64,000 nucleotides of DNA, from positions 4,464,001-4,528,000 of the forward strand of contig OZ218953.1 in the NCBI GenBank assembly GCA_965112735.1. Direction: 5' to 3'. The notes under the pieces were generated by a model. That model saw only the letters and a list, made by a program, of their open reading frames with translations, was not told the origin of the DNA and did not search any database. Positions 20,829 through 31,062 of the stretch are shown here, piece by piece. Origin of the DNA: Phaeosaccion multiseriatum. Its lineage: Eukaryota > Ochrophyta, other classes. Each line of letters opens with the position of its first letter. Position 1 is the stretch's first letter. A program made the position numbers and the translations under genes.

Positions 20829-23800
20829 ATGATCAGCCTGGTTGAAGCCTACGAGGAGAGCTCAAAATCAGCACTCGTCTTGCACAAGCAACGCCTTCAG
20901 GGCCTGCTGTTTCAGCTCTACGGTGAACCGGGTTCGCCAGATGATGAAGCGGCGACCGGGCTACCACCTCCACCCCCACCTGCGCCTCCACCTCCACCAC
21001 CACTGCCGCCTTCGCCCTCGCAGCCTACCGCACCTCCACCGCCGCTGTCCGAGGGGAAGGATCAGCGGGAAGGCTCGCTGAAGGAGGCAGAGTTGTCGGC
21101 ATCCCTCGGTCTCTCCTCTGCACCTCTACTAAGCAGATGCGATGAAGAGTCCGCTCTAGCATCCAACACCACCTGCAAAGCTGTGTTGGACGGATGGGTC
21201 GCGTTCACGGACGACAAGAGGAGAAGGAGGCGAGTTGTGGACATTGCGGAAGACGGCCTGAAAGCGAGAAGAAGGAGACAAGCGTTGCACAAGTGGCGCG
21301 AGCGGGTATGGGAAGTGTGGTCGCAGCGGATCGAGGCAGCAAACGCAGCAGAACGGCGGAGATTGACGGTGAGAAGGAAGGTGTGGCGGGGCTTGGCCCA
21401 GCACGCCACGGAACAGCTTCACCTGCGGAGGGTGCTCTTCAGAGGGGTCCAGAGGCGCTTCTTACGACGACTTGCAACGCATACAGTAGCCGCGGAGGAA
21501 GAGCGCAGCAGAAAGGCCGATGCTCATGCCATTGGCTTCGCGAAGCGGGTACGAGGCCTGTGGGCTTGGGCTGCAGCCGCACAGCGGAGGAGAGCGGCGA
21601 TCATGCTCACAATGGCCTTGGGGCAGTGGGAGGGGCGTCTCGCTCTCCGCTCTGCTTGGAAACTGTGGCAATCGCTGGTGGAGCAGCAGCAGGAGAGAGA
21701 GGGGGGGCTGTGGCTGCGGGCAGAGGCCGCTCTCCGCGGTAGTGGCCTGCGAAGAGCCTTCCGTGACTGGTGCGGCCACGTCCACGCCAGGTGGAAGCAG
21801 GCAGAGAGCAAGAGGCGGGGAGACGACCTCTACCAGCGCGGTCTCAAGACACTGGCGGCCCACAGAGCATTCTCGCGGTGGCGGGCTTTGGCTGCTCGAA
21901 GCAAGCAGACGCAGGACGCGGGTAGGAGAGTTGCGGCGGCCTCGAAAAGGAGGCGCTTGGCGGACATGTGGGCGCATTGGCGACTGCCACTGGTGCTAGC
22001 GGCTGGCAGGAGGGAGGTGGTGAGGCGACTGAGCTACGTGCATGGCGTCGTGCAGAGGAGAGAAGCGCTGAAGCATTGGGTGAGAGCGGTGCGTGAGGAG
22101 AGAGCCGAGGAGCGCTGGGACACCGCAGCCGCCAGCCAGAGTCGGCACCGAGGCCTTCGGTGGGCGATGGATCAGTGGTGGCGCCTCTGCCGCTCTCGGC
22201 GTGTGGGTGTCATTGCGTGTGAGCTTGCGGCGGAGCACTTGTGTCTCGTACGCTTCCCCCACTCCGTCAGGAGGGCGTGGGCGAGGTGGTTGGGGAGGTG
22301 TAGAGCGAAGCACCGTCTGGTCTTGGGGCGAGGAGGAGGAGGAGGAGGAGGAGGAGGAGGAGGAAGGGAGAGGAGAAGGCTGGATATTGACAGCGTGAGC
22401 GCCTTGGTGAGGCGACAGACGGGGCTGCGCAGGGGTGTGAGGGCGTGGGGCGAGCACGTGTTGGCAGGAAGGAGAGCGAGAAGGCTGGAGAGGAGGGCTT
22501 CGACCTGGCGGCTGAGGCGGGCGTGGAGCGTGTTTCGGACCAAGACACAAGTCGGGGGTAGGGAGAGGCTCCTCCGGGCACGTCTCCAGGAGAGGGCGCA
22601 AGAGCACCGACGGCGGCGCTTAGTGAGGAGCCACGGCATGTCCCCGAGTGGGCAGTGGGTCAGCAGCAACAGCAGAGGAGGAGGAGGAGGAGGAGGAGGA
22701 GGAGGAGGAGGAGGAGGAGGAGGAGGGAGGGGAGGGGGAGGGGGGGGGGAGGGTCTTTCTCTGTCCCTGTGCTTCGCCCTGCAGAGGATGCGTGTGGAGG
22801 CGCAGAGGAGGTTTGCCCAGCGGGGTGCTGTTATGCTCGCCGACGCAAGGCATCGGCGCAGGACAGGGCTGTGGGCGCTTTGCGTGTGGTACCATTGCAC
22901 CATAACCCGACCCCAACAGCAGAGGCAGATCAGACACACAGGCCGTCTGCTAGCGGACGCGGTGAGGGGTAAGCAGCTACTGTGGCGAGGCTTTGTGTCG
23001 TGGGAGGGCTTCCAACGGCAGCGAAGAAAGAGGCGTATGGCGCTGGACTGGGCTCGTTCGCGGCTGCTGTATGGAGGCGTTGCCCGTGTGCTTCTCACAT
23101 GGGCGGGGCATACTGTGGAGGCGAGGGAGGGGCGGCTGGACATGGCCATTCGTCACGAGCGGCAGAGGCTCGCATGGTGGGTGATGAAGGAATGGCGTGC
23201 GAGGGTGCTGGAGATTGTTATGCCACCCAATGAGGCAAGGACCGTCGCTGGCAGGGCAAGGGGAGGAGGAGGGAGAGGAGAGCGACGAAGAGGAGTTGTG
23301 CGTGTGGGAGCGGCGAAGGGGAGGTGGGAGAGGAGGGCAAGAGCAGGGTGTGTACGGGAGGCCTGGCTCTTGAGGGGGGCTCTTGGGTGCTGGCATAACA
23401 AGGCTCTGCTGGCGCGGCGGAAGAGGACGGTGTGGTGGCACTGGCAGGAGTACGCTCGGGGCATGAGGGAGAGGCGGATGACAGCGCAGGCCGTAGCCGA
23501 GTGGAGGAGGCGGCGGCAGATGCAGCGGAGCTTGGAAGTCTGCCTCGCCCCCACTGCACTGCGCACGGGGGCGCAGGGGGAGGAGGAGGAGGAGGAGGAG
23601 GGGGGGGGGGAGGGGGGGGCTGGGCGGCTCGTGGGCGCGTTGGCTTGGCTGCTTCGTCCACAGGGAAACCTTGTGTACGCATTGGCCTGTTGGAAAGACC
23701 ACTCACGCCGCAGTGCGGAGGAGCGTCGCATCGATTCCATGTACCTCAGGCGGTGGTGAGTAAGTGGGAATTAGTGTCTTGGGAGAGGAGCATATAGGCG

Positions 23801-23898
23801 AAGAGCTTATACCGTATTGAGCTTTGCCTGGACCTCATCTTGATCCATGACAAGGAAGGTCATTTGACAAAGAAGGTCATTTCTCATCATCATCATCG

Positions 23899-23931
<33 letters not shown>

Positions 23932-24795
23932 CCTCCTCCCCTGCTCCCTCTTTTGATTTTTTAATTCCAGCAACGTTGCTGGGATGAGCAAGGGCTTTTG
24001 TCACTGGAGAGTCTACGCAAGAAACTCACGAAGGAGACAGGAGCGATTGGAGCTAACGGAAAGCAGAATGCAGGGGCACGAGAGGGAGTGCAGAAGAGAA
24101 GCCAAGCGCTTGGCCTTGGGGAAGTGGAGCCGGCGCTCAGCCAGGACCAGGGAACAGCTCGACAAGAGGCATGCGTTGTTGGAGCATGCAGAGATGCATT
24201 GGAATCGGCGTTGGCTTGCGGCTCTTCAGGCGGCGACGAAGAGTGCCGCGTGGAGGAGAGAGGCCCGCCACACCGTGTCGCAGATGAGGGACTTGAGACA
24301 GGTGATGCGAGGGAGGGAGGGAGGGAGGGAGGGAGGGAAGGCGAGGACGGGAGAGAGGGGGGAAGGGAGGGAGAGGGAGGGGGGGGGGGGAGGAAGGGAG
24401 TGATTGGGTGAGTTAGGGAGGGGATAAAGGGAGGACATCTCACCCTGTTGTGTGTTGTGCACAATCCTTTTTTGTTATTCTTCTCGCTAATTCGCCCCCC
24501 CCCCCCCCCAACCCTGCTACTCGTCGCTCACGCACAGGAGTGGCGCCTTCAGAAGGCCTTCGCGGCCCTTAGCGACCATCGCTACGTCCAACACCGCGAA
24601 CGAGCTCGGAGGAGCCTGCAGCAGCGGAGTGGAGCAAGACTGCGTAAGGCTCTGCATGGGTGGCACACTCAAATGCTCGAGAGTCGCTTCCTCCGGATAT
24701 GGGCCTCTCAGGGAGAAGGCCTCGTGCATACAGAGCAGCAGGAGCAGCAGTTGGTGATACAGCAGCAGCAGGCGCAATTCTTGGCCGGGCTGTGA
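20829..24795 (+). CDS. Sfi1-like Trp-rich repeat protein, probable centrin binder, 1171 aa
   Basis: Three exons: 20829-23755 (one very long exon), 23971-24301 and 24538-24795, all in frame. After a Pro-rich segment (about residues 43-75) the protein is built of roughly 30-residue helical units. Each has a hydrophobic/aromatic core of the form A..FxxWxxxxxx (for example HRAFSRWRALAAR, ALKHWVRAVREE, VRRAWARWLGRCR, ALGCWHNKALLAR, WRLQKAFAALSDH). This pattern is that of Sfi1-type repeats, long helices that recruit centrin at centrosomes, basal bodies or spindle poles. Two pure Gly runs encoded by GGA repeats (22330-22365 and 22677-22730) and one Glu/Gly run (23580-23610) interrupt the helix. The end is Gln-rich (EQQEQQLVIQQQQAQ). 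The Sfi1 assignment rests on repeat character, not on a family-specific motif, so orthology is uncertain. Confidence 0.7.
23883..23931 (+). repeat. ATC triplet repeat in an intron
   Basis: About 15 CAT/ATC units lie in intron 1 of the Sfi1-like gene. Confidence 0.88.
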
Positions 24796-25030
24796 GACCT
24801 CTTTTGAAAGAAATGTACCTTTTTCGAAGTACGAGCTGAACCAGAAGCCTCAATGGCAGGCACACGGCACACACGCTTCTTTCGGCCATACCGTGGCGAG
24901 TTAAGGCAGTTTCTCTCTCTCTCCGCCTCTCTCTCCTTTTCCCTGTCTGCCTGCGCTGCTGCAGCGCTTACTCCGCACTCTTCCCGAGAGACATCGAGAC
25001 AACACACTCACAGAACCTCATCTCATTGAC

Positions 25031-27445
25031 TTATTGGAGCCCAAGGAAGACGGGCTCGGCCATGACAGGTGGCAGCTGCACGGGCCTGCCAAGCATTGTC
25101 GTGACTTTGACCAAGTGCACCACGCGTTCTCGGGCCTTGCGTAGCAGGCGGAGGCGCTGGCATGTGAAGGCAGAGGCCATGATGAGGCGATCGCCGCTGA
25201 TGCCAGCCTTTTGGAGTCGAGCTGTCTCGGCGGCCTCCTCCCGCTCCTCTTGACTTGCGCTGTCACTGCTACCACTATCGCTACTACCAAGGGGGTCGCT
25301 GCTGGGGCTAGGGCTAGTGCTGCCTCTCTCCTCCTCTCCAGCTTGGGTGATGAGCTGCTCCTCCTTGCAACAGCACAACATCACGGCCTCCAGTGCCTTG
25401 AGCTCCACCACCGCAGGACACCCCTCTTTAAAGCGAAGCAGGTCCTCCTCACTCCCCTCCCACCTCCTCACGACCTCCTCCCCCTCCTTCCCTTCCTCCC
25501 CTGCCTCCTCGTCGTTCTCTGATAGAGCCCAGGAGGCAGCCACTCTCAACGCGTACATGGTGAGAGGATGTGGGCCTACTCCCGTCACCACCCCTCGCCT
25601 CAAGTGCCGCCACAGCTGTCTGCCAGTGTCCCCACAGCTGAGGAGCGCCGTCTGCATGGCCCGAGTCACCGTGCCCTCTTCCAACAGCCACCTTCCCATG
25701 CTGGACAATACGTAATAGTCTGAGGGCGTGTCGCGCTCGACAAAGCCCTGTTTGTGCCATTGCATCGATGGAGTGGCATCCCAGGGCAGGAGTGCCAGCA
25801 GCACAGACAAGACAGTTCCAGTTCGTTATTTGGGTTAGGGTTTGGGGTTGCCTCCTTCACTGAGTCGCCACCGTCAGAGATGGATTCGAATCCATCCTTC
25901 GAGGAGGGCAGGCAGGCGGCAAGCAGCACGGTGGGGAGTGTTTGGATAAAGAGACATGGGACCGAGCGCTGACATGTGCACAACAAAACACTTCCACATA
26001 GATACGATAGGAGCGCAGGAGAAAACTTTTATAAAAAAACACCTCCATGCGACATGTCCAATAGAGCGCTTCACTTCACTCATAGTCGCGTGCCTCCTCG
26101 TGCCTTACTCACATAGCTCTGAAGAAGATCGTCGTTGGGAATCCGGCCGAAGGACAGGTATACCTGCTCCCCTGCCGCAAAGGCCATACCCGTAGAGACA
26201 GCGAGCTCCCTCTCCTGCCTCCTCCCCCCCGCTTCGTCCACTGCCACTGGCCGCCCTTCTTGTCCATTGTTCCTTGCGCCGCTGTTGTCCCTCTCTCCCA
26301 TGTCGTCAGCCGGCTTCGCCCAGTGCATGTGGGTGGATATCCGGCTGTAGTGATTGATGCTATCGATCAGAGGAACCAGCCCGACTCTGGCCTCTTGCGC
26401 TAAAGGCCCAGCGACTGCAGGAGGACTCTTGCGCATACGCTCTTCCTCGCTGGCGTCAGGCTCGGGGAAGAACGGCACCACATTGTCCGGCGGCAGCTCG
26501 AACGCCCTGCTCAACACCAGCGAGACGTGCCAATCCCAAAACGACGGGTCGGAGAGGGCCTCCAACAGTTTCGTCGGCAGGAACTTTTCCTCCTGCGTCG
26601 TAGCACAGTCTGCAAGCTCGGCTACCAGGCAGTCTCCATACACCGAAATGAGTCTCTTTCGGGCGGACAGCTGGGACAGCAAGTGAGGGTAGCGGAGAGC
26701 TTGGACGTGCTCGTGTGGCCATGCGAGCGGTACATCAAGCTCCTCGGCGCTGGGCAGGTTGTTGACGTATGCGGCCCAGTGGCTGCTGTCCCCCTTTAAG
26801 CGTTCCAGGGCCAGGATGACGGCCAGCCTACAGAACCACGGCAGCCTTTCCCAGGTGCGTGATGAAAGAGCTGCAGAGGGTAAACGAGACAAGGGGCAGA
26901 GCATGCTTACGTACAGGAGTAGGCAGACGGGGACGGAGACAAGCGACAGCGGGGATGGAGCAGGAGCTGGGATGGTAGCTGCTCGCAAGCACATTATCAT
27001 CATCATCATCGCCCCAAGATCCCACCTGGTCCCCCCAAAGCCTCAACACACCTGAAGCCAGCTCTGCGGGGGGCTCCTCGGGTCTGGATCGGTACACCCA
27101 CAGGAGATGGCTCTCAGGTACAGAAACGAGGGTGGCCCATGGACGGACGGCCTCAATTGCCTGCAGCCCCCGCAATCCGTCGAAGCTGTGGTGCTTGAGC
27201 GAGGCAGTCGAGAACTTGGGCTCCGCTTCTTTGGTGGCCCACGCTTCGAGATTTTCCTCACTACTACTCCTACTACGGCTGTGTAGAATGCCCCCCCCTG
27301 GTGCCGGAGCTGCCGCTAAAGCCCCTGGTCTTCCCCCACGGCTGGAAGCTACGCTGCTGATAGAAAGGAATGGCTGCAAAAAACCCACAACCTCGCCTTG
27401 CACCAATAGCAAACAAAGAAGAAGTGAGAATGCACCAAGGGACAT
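25031..27445 (-). CDS. SET-domain protein methyltransferase (Rubisco LSMT/SETD3-like), probably plastid-targeted, 622 aa
   Basis: Three exons: 27052-27445, 26113-26870, 25031-25747. The order fits the LSMT/SETD3/SETD4 class: RPWATLVSVPESHLLW; then LEKLKGDSSHWAAYVNNLP-type helices; then the split SET core with VPLIDSINHYSR (the NH.. cofactor motif) and EQVYLSFGRIPNDDLLQSY running into GFVERDTPSDYY. A helical substrate-binding domain follows at the C-terminus. Family members methylate lysine or histidine of non-histone proteins. An acidic insert (EENDEEAGEEGKEGEE region) and a Ser-rich insert occur in the last domain. The N-terminus MSLGAFSLLLCLLLVQGEVV then GFLQPF looks like a signal peptide plus the Phe motif of secondary-plastid presequences. 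Plastid location is inference. The start at 27445 was chosen for this presequence; a longer in-frame start exists upstream. Confidence 0.87.
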
Positions 27446-27836
27446 GGAGAGAGAGAGAGGGAGAGAGGTCAAAGCCAAAAGAGCAAAAGAGAGAGAGCGG
27501 GGTAATCGCGTTGGTTCTCGATCGGCGCCTGCTGTGAGTCCCACGATCACTTTTCGGGATGCCAAGCGATGCCCAAAAATTACAATTTTCCGTTTTCCAT
27601 AATTTTTTTCCTTCACACAGGGGGTGTTCAGCTCAGCTCAATTTGCTTTTATGCGGAAAGAAGCGTCTGTGTTTATGAACGAACAAGCAAAGAGCGAGGA
27701 GCAGAGAAGCTTCCGCAGTAGCAGGCAGTACACGCAGCAGCAAGAGTGGCAGAGTCCAGGAGAGACAAACTGATGCTTTTCGGACACGGAACATCCGGTA
27801 CCCCCGGTATGCCCAGGCAAGCTCCCCAACCTCCTC

Positions 27837-27883
<47 letters not shown>

Positions 27884-28091
27884 TTCTCTCCTCTCCTCTC
27901 CTCTCTCCACTCTCCCTCCTCTCTATCCCTCGTGTTTAGCCCTTCCACTTCTCTCCCCCCTTCTCTTCCTTTACCCTCTCTTCTATCTTTCTTTCCTTCC
28001 CTCCCTCCTCTCCTCCTCCTTCCCTACTCTCTGCTAACCCCTAAGCTCGCTCTTTCTACCCCCTACCAGGCTGCACAGGCCAGCCAATACC
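27446..28091. promoter_or_regulatory. Divergent 5' region, SET gene / two-TM gene
   Basis: This spacer separates the starts of two divergent genes. It contains a T tract (27601-27609) and a CT microsatellite (27845-27910), which looks like the polypyrimidine end of an intron with an acceptor CAG at 28069-28071. A 5' non-coding or short coding exon of the two-TM gene may therefore lie around 27746-27810. No promoter motif is recognised. Confidence 0.4.
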
Positions 28092-28816
28092 ATGATGCTT
28101 GACGGGGATATAGAGGAGAATGTGGATGACAAAAGGAGTGTGTTGGCGAAAGCCAAAAAAGCTGGCGTCATTACTGAATCCCAGAGAGACAGATGTGAGT
28201 GAGCTTGTCTAGCAGTTTTTGGGGTGCACGCAGCAGTTGCACACTCACAACCTGCAGTACTCTCCACCACCCCCGGCTGTGAACCCCTACTAACCAGTCA
28301 ACAAGCACCGCATCAGCTACCGAAACTATCACGGCAAGAGTAAACCTACCCAGGCCACGGAACATGATGACCTCATCTACGAGAAGGCTCTGGTGAGGGC
28401 AGGTCTCACAAGTGTGGACTCCTTTATCAAGAGCCACTTGGAGCTCAGCACGGTGGTGTACCTTCACGAGGTTCGATTCCACAGGTATATAGGAAGAGCC
28501 CCACGGTGGCGGTGATGATGGTGTTGATGGTGGTAATGGTGGTGATGGTGTGGTGGACACCATGGGTAGTGCTTGTGGCTTTGCACTGGGTTGCTGAGGT
28601 GGGGGAAGGAAAGCAACAAATGAAAAATGGATATGGCTTCTTCTAACGAGTTCAATGGACCGCTGTTTCAATGATCATCCGACAGAGATGTGGCTCTGTA
28701 CTGCGCGGAGTATTACAAGAATTGGAACCTTGTTTTCTTCCTCACCTCCATCACGCTCGGAGCCATGAGGTATGCCCGTGCGGTTTGTGTGCTCCGTAGG
28801 GGAGGTGGGGCGAGAG

Positions 28817-28857
<41 letters not shown>

Positions 28858-30692
28858 TGCGGCTTGCTCGGGCCCAGCCGAGCATGCTTACCACCACCAT
28901 CGCTCTGGTGATGCTCGCCCCCTCCAACTTCTCCCCCACCGCTGCTGCCCATTCATGCCTTGCTTTTCTTTCAGCTCCTTCCTCTCTTTCCTGGCGTCGA
29001 GCCAGTCCTTCAAGCAGGAGGCCCAGGTAAGGAGGAAGGAGGTGCGCAAGGGGGAGGGGGGGGTTAGGTAGAAGAGTTCCCTTAACGGCCAAGAAATGCT
29101 GAACGTGACGCTTTCACGCCCTTCTGCGGCTGCTCTCTCAAGTGCCTGACGTTATCCCCTCGCACATCTCTATATACTCCCTTCAAAGTCAATTGCCATT
29201 GCAGTTGGCCTCATAGGGACAATCGCAACGTTGCTTAACACAGCGCAGGTGCGTGAGTGAAACGATTTTTGGCGCGGGTGCTCCGGTTAGTCGGTTCTTC
29301 GCTCTGTCAAGCTGCAGCTGCAGGCGTGCACACCGAATACCACTCACTCTCTCTCCTTCCCCTTGTTGCTTGTTCCCTTCTCCACTCACTGCCTGTGACA
29401 CCTATAGACTGCTCTGGATTGGTCGACGAAGGCCAAGCTTTTCGGTGTGGCTGCACGGAGGTACAGCCTCATCCAGCAGCAAATCGAGGTGTGTCCAGCT
29501 CTGAAGCCCTCTGTTCCCGTTGGCAAAAGCAAAGGTCGAAGCAGTCTACTAACCCGGCCTTTGCGTTGGTTCTCGGCTTGTTGCTTCTTCTGCGCTTCAA
29601 TATGCCTTCCTTGCCGATCATGGATACATTCTCTCTCTCTCTCTCAGAACGAGATCTATATTACCAACGACACGACGTTGGATGACTGGCAGCGATGGTT
29701 CGACTTGATGGAAGCCGCGCAGAAAGAGGTTGAGGCCGCTCCCTCGGTAAGTCACACTGACTCACGACTGCCAGACTGCCAAACTACAGGGAGGATGGCT
29801 GGGCGGGGCGAGGGGCTGGGAGTCGAGGGGAGGGGGTTCGGTAGGTAGAGCATGGGGTGTGTATTAGCTGGTGTAGATTGTGTACGGTGTACGGTAGGTG
29901 GGTGAGTGGGGGGAAGGGGGGAAGCAACGGAGCACACGTCACCAACCCTGGCATATGTTCGCTTGCTACACTGCGACTGCCATCTTGTGATGCTGGACTC
30001 TTTGTTCCCGCTGCTTGATGGTGATGATGATGATGTTGATGATGATGATGATGAGATGATGTATGATGATGACGATGATGATGATGATGATGATGATGGT
30101 GATGATCCTATCCTCTGGCCCTTCCTGAACAACCCGCGCCTGCCTGTTCGTTTCAAAGTGGATGATTCAGAAGGCTAAGAAGCTGGAGGAGCACAATCTG
30201 AAGCGGGTTGATGGAATGCTCCGAGTGGGGATCGGACGGCGTATCTGGATGTCGCTGAAGCACTGCTGCTGCGGCACCTACGTCTATGAAGATAAACAGG
30301 CGCAGAGTGCCCAGGCTAAGCAGATGGGTAAGTCTGCTGCCAAGGTGCGGATGTCGAGCTTGAGGAACAATGCCATGGCAGAGGCTGCAGAGGAAGCCCG
30401 AATGGAGAAGGCAGAGGGCCTTAAGTCTGCTCCATCCCATGACGGGCATATGGCCGCTATAGCGGAGGGGAAGGAGGAGGAGTATGAAAGTCGCAATCGT
30501 ATCGCCACTAAGCCTGCTACTATCCAGAGGAACACCTCGGAAGGCTCCTCAGAGGATGAGAAGGAGGAGCAACATCGTGCTGCCTCAGAGAGTGCCACGG
30601 ATCCGGCGAGCAACTCGGAGAGCAAGGAGGAAAAGGATGATGCGACCTTCATGGAGAATGCCAGGAACAGCCTCTTCTCTTTCGTCACGTAA
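28092..30692 (+). CDS. Two-TM protein, possibly SLATT/DUF4231-like, 399 aa
   Basis: Eight exons in frame: 28092-28194, 28298-28484, 28686-28769, 28975-29026, 29189-29248, 29408-29488, 29648-29746, 30159-30692. The N-terminal 90 residues are soluble. A charged helix (RFHRDVALYCAEYYKNWNL) leads into TM1 (VFFLTSITLGAMSSFLSFL). After a short linker comes TM2 (SIAIAVGLIGTIATLLNTAQ), then a helix with TALDWSTKAKLFGVAARRY, a short TLDDWQRWFDLME segment, a Cys cluster (HCCCG) and a long acidic/basic Ser-rich tail. The 'YYKNWN - TM - short loop - TM - charged helix' layout resembles SLATT/DUF4231 two-TM domains. The match is structural impression only. No function is assigned. An upstream exon could extend the N-terminus. 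Confidence 0.78.
28819..28856 (+). repeat. AGC triplet repeat in an intron
   Basis: Twelve AGC units lie in the intron between exons 3 and 4 of the two-TM gene. Confidence 0.9.
30019..30107 (+). repeat. GAT triplet repeat in an intron
   Basis: About 27 GAT/GAC units with a few variants lie in the last intron of the two-TM gene. They are open as an Asp-rich frame but lie between a good donor (29747) and acceptor (30158). Confidence 0.88.
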
Positions 30693-31062
30693 CGAGTGTG
30701 GCCTACTCTCTACCGGGCACGCACGCACGCACCAACATCGACCAACACACCCGCGCGCGCGCACGCACACACGCAGGCCTCTCTCTTTCTCGCTCATGAG
30801 TCTTTTACCCTATCTTTTTTCGATCTTCCGCTTTATTAAGCCAAACAGTAGCATACACTATACAAAAAAAGGAAGAAGAGGAGAGGAGAAGGGGGGAAGG
30901 GGGAGGTGGGAGGGGTGGATTTTGCAATGAATGTGTCATCGATACATGGTCTCGACATCGATATTTTTTTTCTCCTCACATTCCTCCCACTCGATCCACA
31001 CTCTCTCAATCCTCTCTCCTCTCCCTTGGTTCCATGCTTTCTTAGCCCGGCTAGGGGAGGCG
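30693..31062. other. Spacer between tandem genes (two-TM gene and SDR gene)
   Basis: These are 370 bases with a GC/CA-rich stretch (30718-30775), a GA-rich stretch (30865-30915) and a more AT-rich block. They must contain the 3' end of the two-TM transcript and the promoter of the SDR gene. No gene or known motif was found. Confidence 0.5.
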
